From: Lucifuga dentata
Taxonomy: Eukaryota > Chordata > Actinopteri > Ophidiiformes > Bythitidae
Direction of reading: 5' to 3'
Assembly (NCBI GenBank): GCA_014773175.1
Contig: VXCM01005068.1
Location: forward strand, 19,251-83,250
DNA length: 64,000 bases
Shown here: one piece after another, positions 52,392-62,751 of the stretch
Numbering within the stretch: the first letter of the stretch is position 1
Layout: each line of letters starts with the position of its first letter
Program-made: the position numbers and the translations under genes
The notes under the pieces: generated by a model
The model's database searches: none
Told to the model about the DNA's origin: nothing
Seen by the model: the letters and a program-made list of their open reading frames with translations, nothing else

Positions 52392-53916
52392 TTAAAGGAC
52401 CATTACAGTGGGTTTTGCATGTTTGAGCCCAATATCTATATTAGGGCTGTCAGTCGATAAAAAAATTAATTAATTAATGGCATAGTTTTCTGTGGTTAAT
52501 CGCAGTTAATCGCAGAAACTTGTAAACTTGTAATTGTTATGCATTGAATCGCCAAATTAATGTCAAATCAGTGCAAAGGAGGTATATTTTAGATAATATT
52601 TATTTAATATCATTTTTTAATACTTAGACTATAACCTGTGATTTCCAACAAAAATAGTACAGTCTGAATTTTAATGCCTTCAGAAAAGGTTCGATAAACA
52701 GAAGATGAATTGATTTGATATATTTTTTTTATCTTATGGGAATAACTTTATTTTGTAATGGATTCATTTTACTAATTTTCATGATATGCTTTCTTTTGGG
52801 TTAACTAACACTTTTAATGAGTTCAGAGCAGAAACAACTTTGGTTCATATGTTAAAAGATGTTCACGTTATTCATGGCTTCGGCCACAAGGTGGTTACAG
52901 GAAGGTTGACATGTTCTTCTTGTAAGGAAAATCGTGTTATTCTGAAAATATGACTTTATTCAAGGGGACGTTTGTCTTATTCTGAAAAGACTGAGACCTA
53001 TTTGTGTCAGGTTAGCTAACGTTAGCTTGAATTATCACACACAGCAATGCAGTAAAAAGCTAAAGTGAGGCTAAAAGGCTGTGTAGTTCTTTTTGTTGCT
53101 TTTTTATGTTCTTTTTTTTTTTTTTTTTTNTTTTTTTTTTTTTTTTTTAATAAAGCCACATCTCAGTTAAAACTATCTTTTTCCTTCTCCAGAATTAGCG
53201 TGAGCATATAATGTTAGCACAGCTACAGGAAGTGGAAAAATGAAAACATTAGCTCAGCCTCAGGAAGTGAAAAAAACAGATGTGTTAATAGCATTATTTT
53301 TTTAACGCGTTAAACAGTCCACATTAACCATAAAAATTAACATGTTAATATTCCCAGCCCTGATATACAATATAACCCGCATACATATTTACGTTACTAC
53401 AACCGTTTCCCAAAACGTACTACTGGAGCAGTACATTTCAGAATTCTTTTTCCTACCCTCCAGACTGCCGGTGATTTCAGTTCATTCTAGTATGTTATTA
53501 AAATCAACTTGTAGAGACTTGAAACGTGCTTGAGATAAATAATTCATCACAGCGAACACGACGTCTGTTAAATTTTTTGTCTTAATAACTTTATCTAACG
53601 AGTCGAACACAAAGCCGCGCGGAAGACAATGTACGTCTCCGCCAGGAAATATAGTCCCAGGAGAAGATGGCTTTTACCAAGAAATTAAAAACAACTGTCC
53701 CTTCTACATTTGGATATACATGATAGCAGGCAAAACATTGAATTTTAAGTTGATTGTATCACCTGAACATTTGATTTTGAAGGGTTAGCGGATTTGGCAA
53801 AATAACAGGAAAACTAAAATACGGTTTTATTGGAAAATGGTTGTCAGTAACGTAACGTGTATGCGGGTAGTATTTATTGGGCTTAAACTCGCAAAATCAC
53901 CGGTAGGGTCCTTTAA
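52392..53916 (-). mobile_element. TTAA-MITE copy 13, split by a hAT-like element
   Basis: TTAA at 52,392-52,395 and 53,913-53,916, with type B ends. A TAGGGCTG-ended element of about 0.92 kb (52,443-53,361) sits 50 bp inside its left end. Removing it leaves a MITE of normal length. Confidence 0.88.
52443..53361. mobile_element. hAT-like non-autonomous element, TAGGGCTG...CAGCCCTG ends
   Basis: Left end ttagggctgtcagtcgat, with further gttaatcgcagttaatcgc motifs; right end ccattaaccat...ttcccagccctga. AGGGCTG-type ends with TTAATCGC subterminal repeats are common in fish hAT-derived MITEs. It contains a poly-T tract interrupted by an assembly N near 53,130. No transposase ORF. It sits inside TTAA-MITE copy 13. 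Confidence 0.72.
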
Positions 53917-55521
53917 GACTGAGTGTAGCCTTTCTTATTTTTATGTAGCACACACAGACAGACACGCACACACGAGCATATCCTAACCACACACCTGTAT
54001 CTCCTGCGACCCCTTCACTGAGCTAAGCGCTGGCAGGAGAACAGCGCGACTCAGACGCTGCATCAGCTCTGACGGTTCCTGTGCTGCCGTTACTTTACGA
54101 GGAAGCTTCTTATTCTTTGCGCAGGATGCAGCACCAACACCTTATTTGTAACATAGACGGTCAGATTTCTGCTTTCTATTTTGTGTAACGGGTGCAGGAC
54201 AGGGCTCGTCCGGCCTGCGACTACCTGGACTCTTTTCGCGCCGGATTAGAGGATCCACTGAGCAGCATTTGCATGTCAGTGGGACTCTGATTCTGTGGGT
54301 TCCTGTGGGGTGGGGCGGGGTGTGGTAATGCATGTCACAGCTATTGCATGAGGAATGTGCCTGGTTTTGGGGCTGATGGGAGAAAACTGCCTGCCGGCCT
54401 CACAGGAGGCTGCCAGGTTTCAGATGTATTTTATTAATGACTGCTGTTACAAAAACTTTACCAGGATTCCAAAATGTTCCACAATAAAGAAGTGTTGTTT
54501 TGTACAATCTCTGACTCCTGTGCTACTTTTGGGAATTTTGGCTGTTTATACTCATCACCGCTATCTGCTCAGATTTACAACTTTACAGACTGTCGTAGAT
54601 TAGGTAGATTTTCACGTTTCTTTCTGTTTAAGTTTAAACGTAATTTTTGCACAAATACAAAACAACCACGATAAAGTTAATAGGATAGATAGATACCGTA
54701 TTTTTCACTAATCTGAGATCAAAGATTTGCAATCAAACCAGTCTGTTTAGAAACTAGTTTTAGTTCCAGTATCTATCACGAACTCAGAAATATAAAATTT
54801 GTGGTACGTTTTGCATTTTGCCTGCCTGCAATTAACTCCCAACATGCTAATGCTAACGTCAATGAAAAGTTGCTGAAGAAAAACTGGATCTTTTTTTTTT
54901 TTTATCAGTTATTTTTCTTTTCCTAATTCTATAAATTAAATAGTGACATGCATGTTCTGGAGAATTGCCTTGTATAAGCTCCTTGAGTTTTTTTTTTTTT
55001 TNTTTTTTTTTTTTTTGCATTCTGTCACGTTCCCTTTTTTGCTTATGTAATTTTGTATTTTTCTTTAAGAAACCAGAGCTTCTGTTTGAAGAAAACTGAT
55101 GCAGAGGAAAGAGATTTCCACCATAAGGAGCCGTTTTAATGCCAAACAGTGCAGATGTATGCAAAACTGAACGTTCTCTTCAGCCAATTATAATACTTAA
55201 ATTGACACACAGATGAGATTTCCACTGAGGATTTTTGACCAAGATTTAAAAAAAAAAAAAAAAAAANAAAAAAAAAAAAAAAAATGACAAAAATAACTTT
55301 TTGTGAGAAAAATATCATGTAATTACTTATTAGACACTCAAGATAAACCACTGTAGTGGAACTTTCATGGTGTGTTTGTTGTGCTTTGTAACGGGGAATA
55401 GCTTTTGTAATTATGATATTCATGACCACAAGTTGAAGCTAAATGAAGTTGGAGATGACATGGAAGCCATGAAAACGTTTGTATTCAGTCTAACCAGTCT
55501 AACCTCGGAGTTGGGAAGCCT

Positions 55522-56118
55522 TAAAGGACCATACCTGCAATCGTGCATGTTTGAGCCCATTATATTCAATTTTCATACGTTACGTTACTGACAGTCATTT
55601 CCTAAAGGATAAAACCATATTTCAGCTTTCCTGACATTTTGCAAAATCTCTTAATCTTTCAAAATCAAATATTCAAGTGATACACCCACCTTAAAAATCC
55701 ATGTTTCTCCTGCTAATAGTTACACAGCCTTATGAAGTCACGGTCATTAAAACTTTTCAATAAACACAGGTCTTCTTTTGGAACTATATTCCCTGGTGGA
55801 AACATACATTCACTCCATGCTTTTTATTGCACTTAACACTAAAATTACGTTAAAAAAAAAAAAACAGGATATAAACCTGAATATATTGTCTTGTTGGTAA
55901 CGATGGATTACCTATCCTAACAACGTTTCAAGTATCAAGTTGATTTTAATAGCGTACCAGAATGAAATGAAACCAATGGAGGTCTGGAAGGTAGGAAAAA
56001 CATTTTTAATTCACTGTTCCAGTAGCATGCTTTGGGAAATGATTGTCAGTAACGTTACGTATGAAAATTGAATATATTAGGTCCAAACATGCCAAATGGG
56101 TGACAACGATCCTTTTAA
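55522..56118 (+). mobile_element. TTAA-MITE copy 14, complete
   Basis: TTAA at 55,522-55,525 and 56,115-56,118. Left end accatacctgcaatcgtgc, right end gggtgacaacgatcct. Type A interior. Located in the kcnh3-armc8 intergenic region. Confidence 0.9.
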
Positions 56119-57031
56119 GGAAATGCTTCTAAATGTTCTTTTAGAAATACAGAAATTACTGGTCACGGTATTATGAACTCAGGGTCGAGGAAACTTGCCC
56201 AACTTTCCAGCTAGGAAGTCCTAGTTGAGGTTTTCTTTGACTTTTTTCCTGTTGGAGGTCAAAAACTTCCGAGTTCCGAGTTTCATTCGAATGCAGCATA
56301 ACTATCACGGGACCAAAAAAGCTCCAAATGTGAAACAAACCCGTGATTCTCTGCCTTTCTCCATACAATATTATTACTAAACACACTTGTGAGACTCGTG
56401 AGAAATAAGACAACACAGACGTCTATCTTCAGGCCTGCATATATTTCAGTGGCGAAACACTCGTTCAATCAGAACTTCAATAAGGTTTGAAATGTCAGGG
56501 AACAACTCCACTCTCCTGAAGAGAGAGAGGAAAGTAAATGAAAGAGGGATGAAACTATGCAAGCGATGCGTTCAGCTAATAGACACTTAGTGCCTTACCC
56601 TCCAGGGGCTATTTTCAAACCACACCTTCCTTTCTTCCCTTCATCAAATCTGTCCTCGTTCCTCAGAACACACATCAGAGAATTCAAATGAAACGGAGCT
56701 CGGTTAAGCCGTTCGACAAGAACAACATGATGTTTAAGTCTATAGAGGTTGTCAGGACGCGTTTCCTCTTTCTTTCCCGCAAATGTGATAAAGCCTGTTA
56801 CTTTATAAATAAATAGATCAGATTAAGCTGGAACGACATCAGCCATTTTGCCCATTACAGTGATGGACAGACGTGAAATTCTCCTGCTATACATCAACAC
56901 TCCAATTAATGAGATTCATTCAAATGAGACAATACAGAACCACGAAGGAGACAAACGACAGGTCTGTCCTGATTCACCTCTTAGAGCATTAAGTCAAATA
57001 CACAACTGTGCCAGACCACAGTGGGTTCACC

Positions 57032-59066
57032 TTAAAGGACCATACCGGTGATTCTGCTTGTTTAAGCGGGTGGTCACACCAGCACTTTTCACGGCGCAAT
57101 TTCATCACGAAATCAATTCTTTTCAATATGGGTCGCATAAATACTGGATTTGCTGGCAGGGCAAACTAAATTCATGCTAAGGCAAAATTAATTTGTGCAG
57201 TGACAAAATTAAAAATGCTATGCTTTCGTGTGGAGTTCAATTTTGTTAAACTTTGACACGCAAATTCACATGGCTTCCCAATCCCAAGCCGCCTTGGTAC
57301 TGCTGACCTTTGACAGAACGTAGGACAAAATGGAGGAAGCATCATATTAGCTGTGTCTCATCATCAGATTTTGTACAATCCTGTTCTGCCAGAGTTTAAA
57401 CTGCTCCACACGGTTTACAGTCAGTTATGAGACAGAGTGGATAGTAAAAATACGTGACTTTATGTTAATTTATTGTCCTGTTAGAGGCCGAGCTAGCTAG
57501 CGTTCTCATAGTTAGCTGACTGGCAAGCCAGCTCTGGCATATCACCATGGTAGTTAGTTCGGTCCATGTACATAACGACCAATCGATTTTCATTTTGGAA
57601 TGGGGAAAACAGAAAACGGATAATGGGGCCCTTCCCGTTTTTCAGTTTGGAATAGGAAGCCAAAAAATGAGATGTTTTCCAACTTTGGTTTTGGAGTAGG
57701 AAAACAAAAAACAAGTTTTCCGATTTTTCTTTTTATGCCCATAAATGGTAAATTAGTTTCACGCTTGAAAACTTAGCGTTAGCTACTTCAAGCTCAAATT
57801 TGCCATCAGAGCAGCTTCGCTTTCCAAGTCCTTGTTCAGCAAATCATCTCCCAGCAATCCTCTGAAAATCCTCGTCTGGCTCAAAACTGGGCTCAAAATG
57901 CAACAGCAATATCACTGCTAGATATTCATTTTCCCCTCTTTTCTAAAATGAAATGCTCGTGTAAAGAATATTTCTCGTGTGAATCTACCACAAGTCCGAT
58001 TAGCTTCTTCCTCTTTGTCTTTGGTTTTAAGCAGGTTACGAACCAGGTGAAGACCAAAGACTTCCGGGGCAAACAAAAAAATAAGCGCAAAAGCAAAGCA
58101 GAAAGTTTTCAAGCATGAAACTAATTTACCATTTATGAACATAAAACAAAAATCAGAAAATGGCTGTTTTTCCATTTCCCCATTCCAAAACGAAAATTGA
58201 TTGGCCATTATGGACCCAGTGAGCTCATGCAGCTCTATTCTCATTTCAGTCAGCTGCTGTTATCGGAACCGCAGGAAGTCATGTCATCAAGTATCCAGCA
58301 CGCCAGTATTTGCGAGGACGCAAACATTTTTAAAATTTATTTATTTATTTAGTTTTACAGGGGCCATCTACATTAATTAACAGCACACATAACCATGGTG
58401 TAAATGTATGGGATTTAGCCCAAAACAAGGCTAATTTTCATCCGCAGTCCAAAGACACTTTTGCGAAGACACGAATATTCATGAGGTCGCACAAATTAAA
58501 TTTGTGTTGCATGTTCTTATTGTGACCGCAGGCTAAGCCCAATAAATACTACATGCTGCATTACTGACGGTCATTTTCCAAAATATAAAACCGTATTTTA
58601 GTTTTCCATTATTTCGCCAGATCCACCAATCTTTCAAATTCAAATGTTGAGGTGATACACCCACCTTAAAATTCAACATTTCACCTGGTAACACGTGCAT
58701 CCAAGTGTCAAAGGGATGCTCATTTTCAATAAAAAGCCGTCTTCTCCGGGGACTACATTTCCTGGCGGAAGCATACATTGTCTTCCATGCAGCTCTGTGT
58801 TGGATCAGTTACATGAAGTTACTTTGACAAAAAAATTAAATATACATGTTTGCTGTGATTAATTACTTATCTCATGGTTTCAAGTCTCCACAGGTTGATT
58901 TTTACAGTGTACTGGAGTGAACTGAAACCAATAGCAGTCTGGAAGGTTGGAAATACAATTCTAAAATTTGCTGCATCAGTTTTGTTTTGGAAAATGATTG
59001 TTTAACGTGTTTGCAGGTTATATTTATTGGGCTCACACATGCAAAACCACCAGTATGGTCCTTTAA
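57032..59066 (+). mobile_element. TTAA-MITE copy 15, split by a 1.46-kb inserted element
   Basis: TTAA at 57,032-57,035 and 59,063-59,066, with type B ends. The MITE reading stops after gtttaagc (about 57,066) and resumes at taagcccaataaatac (58,534). A TAAGC is present at both junctions. Confidence 0.87.
57067..58533. mobile_element. Inserted element inside MITE copy 15, TIR about GGTCACA
   Basis: Left end gggtggtcacaccagcac, right end cttattgtgaccgcaggc; the two form an imperfect inverted repeat around GGTCACA. Candidate target duplication TAAGC on both sides. An inner fold-back pair lies within it: 57,561 onward (ggtccatgtacataacgacc) against about 58,219 backward (ggccattatggacc), with matching arms including GGTAAATTAGTTTCA (57,748) against TGAAACTAATTTACC (58,118). 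No coding potential seen. Confidence 0.65.
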
Positions 59067-59269
59067 CGTGCCAAGAATGAAGGAACAGAGTGCAAGAAAA
59101 CAAACAAAGGGTCAGGGGGAAATTAAAATTCCAAAAATATATTTATGTTATATATATTTACGAGGTATGTATCCACAAAAAAGAAAACACCAAAAGTTCG
59201 ACATAGGCAGTCTGTTTCTCCAAATATGTCCTTTCTTGTGATACGTTAAGGTAATAATATTATTAACAG

Positions 59270-59611
59270 TTATTTAATTAATCAACAATTAACCAAATAA
59301 AAGGAAGCTTTGCTCTTCTGCAGCCCTGCCCTCACATCAAACCTCATATAGTCCACTTCTCAGAGACTTGTGTCTCTGTTGGGAGTCCGAAAGCACCGAG
59401 GCCCGGCAGCTCGACCAGCGCCGTCCTGGTCAATCTGCTGCACCAAAAAAAAAAAAAAAANAAAAAAAAAAAAAAAAAAAAAAAAACGGATTTGTCTCTG
59501 TGCAACAAAATGAGCCTCGAGATAAAACGAGAAACAAAAGAACCGATGGCAGGCGTCCTCCTGAAGATTGTTAGTTAGCGCTGGCGATGGGCGGGGCCTC
59601 TCCCTCTGTGG
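59270..59611 (-). other. armc8: armc8 3' UTR (extent uncertain)
   Basis: Sequence downstream of the armc8 stop on the minus strand. It holds an A-rich homopolymer with an assembly N (about 59,445-59,486), which reads as T on the transcript strand. The nearest weak poly(A)-like hexamer is an ATTAAA on the minus strand near 59,273-59,278. No clear AATAAA is seen before the MITE at 59,066, so the boundary is a guess. Confidence 0.3.
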
Positions 59612-59645
59612 TCACGCTAGGTATTGCTGCATTGCCGTCTTCGCC
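59612..59645 (-). CDS. armc8: armc8 terminal coding exon ([10 protein letters not shown] stop)
   Basis: Minus strand: acceptor ctccag ending at 59,646. One base completes the split Arg codon, then it reads [10 protein letters not shown] followed by TGA at 59,614-59,612. Human ARMC8 ends AKMALQQYLA. Only 34 coding bases, too short for simple ORF detection, but the phase and the conserved C-terminus fix it. Confidence 0.93.
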
Positions 59646-62086
59646 CTGGAGGAAGGAGAACAGGAAGTGACAGGAAGAATGAGCGTGCGACACAATGTGT
59701 GTGTGTGTGTATGTGTGTGGCAGTTTTGGATCACCTGTCACTGAGGTTGGGGTCAGAGGCCTGGGTGAGTTTGTGCAGGATTTCCAAAAAGCCCATGTCC
59801 CTTAGCTTGTCCTGACGCTCCTGAGAACCTGTAAACACGGGGGGGGNGGAAGACATTGATAAACAACAATAAATACTTCATTCATCATCACCCTCCCACG
59901 TCAACCACCTTATGGCATTCACCTTAAAATTCAATGATTCACCAGCTAATACTTCTGCATGATTGTAGAAAGCACCGTCATTTTAATTTCTCAGGAAAAG
60001 CTGTCTTCTCCTGGGACTATATTTGCTGGCGGAGACACACATTTTCGTCTGTCAGCTCTGTGTTGGATCAGTTAAATAACGTCCCCTTGGGAAAAAACTT
60101 AATTGACGTCCTGTCTGCTGTGATGGATTACGTATCTCAATTTCATTTCACGTCTCTACAAGGAGACTTTTAATAGAGTACTGGAATGAACTGAAACAAT
60201 GGCAGTCTGCAAAGAAAACATAAATTCTGAAATTTACAGTTAAAGTATCGGTAGTACATTTTGGGAAATAGCTGCCACTAACGTAACATATAGATGAACA
60301 GTATATTGGGTTCAAACATGCACGATCACCGGTTTGACCCTTTAAGGCTATATTATCCACCCAAAGGACACTTTACGACCTTTAAGGAACTTTAAGCAGA
60401 CTGATCTTACTGATATCTGCTACTGAAGAACCATATTGTCCATTTTGCATGTTTGAGTCGAATATATTCAATTTTCATACGTGTTACGTTACTGACAATC
60501 ATTTCCCAAAGGATAAAACCATATTTCAGCTTTCTGATATTTTGTAAAACGTCTTAATCTTTTAAAATCAAATATTCAAGTGATACACCCACCTTAAAAA
60601 TCCATGTTTCTCCTGCTAATAGTTACACAGCCTTATGAAGTCACGGTCGTTTAAATTTTTCCATAAACACAGGTCTTCTTTTGGGACTATATTCTCCAGT
60701 GGAGACATACATTCACTCTGTGCTTTATTGCACTTAAACAACAAAAATTATGAAACTTCAAAAAAACCTGTATACTCATCTTGTTGGTGATGATGGATTA
60801 CCTATCCCAAGAACGTTTCAAGTATCAACAAGTTGATTTTAGTAGCGTACCAGAATAAACTGAAATCAATGGCAGTCTGGAAGGTAGGAAAAAACATTTT
60901 TAATTGACCGTTCCAGTAGTATGCTTATGGGAAATGATTGTCAGTAATATTATGTGTATGAAAATTGAATATATTAGGCTTGAACATGCAAAATGGGTGG
61001 TATCGTCCTTTAAAAAAAGCACAAGATGAGACTGGAACTGTTTAATAGGCGTAATCCTTGTACGTTTGACCTCCCTCCTTCCTGACAGACTCTCATTCTC
61101 CAGCGCCCGCTAGCAGCACAGCTCATTCCCTCCTCTTATTCCTCATTCTGTCCCTGTGGCGCCCAACTTACCGTCCTCTTCATTCCAGATCAGGTTGGAG
61201 ACGCAGAAAGTAGCAGGAAGCTGTAGATTCACATTTGAATACCCCTGTAAGGAGCACAGAAAGAGCCAGAAAGTGAGGACAAGAGGTCACACGGATAAAA
61301 CTAATAAGCATTGGTAATCAGATAGAAACAGTACTATACTGCAGCACATTGGAGGCGGAGCGTACCATGTAGTAATTTAATTTCTGCAGCATGTCGTCAT
61401 TGGACATGATGAATTCTTTGGCTGTGTTGCCATCGGCGATGTTAGCCAGGATACACAGTGTCTGAGAAATGAAGGGTTAATTAGTGCTGCCTGGCAAATA
61501 AAGCACGGGAGCAGATATCTCACCATCTTCAGATTCTGCAGACATAACCCTCGCTGACCTGCTCCTTGACCTCGATGCAGTGCTCTGCTTCCAGGATGAC
61601 CTTCACCGCCTGCATGATCTCTGTCCCATGAGAACTCATGATCTGGTCAATGTGCTGCACAAAAAGTCATACCATCACTATACATGCAGGAAATTATCAT
61701 ACATTTATTTGTGTAGCACAATTCATGCGTCAAATGCAGCTCAAAGTGTTTCATTTTTTTAAAAATGGGAAAAGCCTCGAAAACCAATAAAAATGGCACA
61801 AAATTCAAATTAAAACCTGAAAATACATAAAAACATTCTAGTGTTGCTGATACAGAGGCAACACCTATCACACTTTGTCTACATATGACTTATACAAGCT
61901 GAGTCAGCTCGTGTGTGTGTGTGTGTGTGTCTCACCGGGCGCGTTGAAAGCAGATTACGCAGCAAACCAAGAGTCTTCATCAGGACAGTTGTGTCACTGT
62001 CTGAGAGCAGACGAAACAACTGCTCTGTACCCAGAGACTGAAGAATCTCCAGCTTCACCTTCTGATCCGCCTGGAACGCCATGTTC

Positions 62087-62117
<31 letters not shown>

Positions 62118-62625
62118 TCAGTATCAGATCAGTCAGTATGGGCAAATGTAAAGACAGCTGGATGGCTGAATGGATGAATGGGTGGATGGCTGGATGGATG
62201 GATGATAGATGATGGATGGATGAGAGATAGATGGATAGACAGATGGATTATGATGGATGGATGGATGGATGGATGGATGGATGGATGATAGATGATGGAT
62301 GGATAGACAGATGGATGATGATTGATGAATGGATGGATGGATGGATGGATGGATGATGATGGATGGATGGATGATAGACAGATGGACGGATGGATGGATG
62401 TTAGATAGATGGATGGATGGATGGATGGATGGATGATAGACAGATGGACGGATGGATGGATGTTAGATAGATGGATGGATGGATGGATGGATGGACAGGA
62501 AGAATACTCTTCTTACCATCAGGGCCCAGATGCCATTCACTCTCAGAGCAGGATTGTCATTCTGGGTCAGACTGCATAGTAATTCAATCACCCCTGACTG
62601 TAAAATAGGCTACACACACAAGTGA

Positions 62626-62656
<31 letters not shown>

Positions 62657-62710
62657 GAAATACAGGCAGTATTTTTTTTAAACATTGACTCTGTGTGTGT
62701 GTGTGTGTGT

Positions 62711-62751
<41 letters not shown>

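Larger units (their letters stand above)
50763..59269. other. Intergenic region between convergent kcnh3 and armc8
   Basis: Contains MITE copies 12-15 with their insertions, plus homopolymers carrying assembly Ns at about 55,002 and 55,267. 51,540-52,390, 53,930-54,980, 55,290-55,520 and 56,120-57,030 show no gene; a possible small remnant of the TGCTGCGTTCC MITE family lies near 56,260-56,300. Confidence 0.8.
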
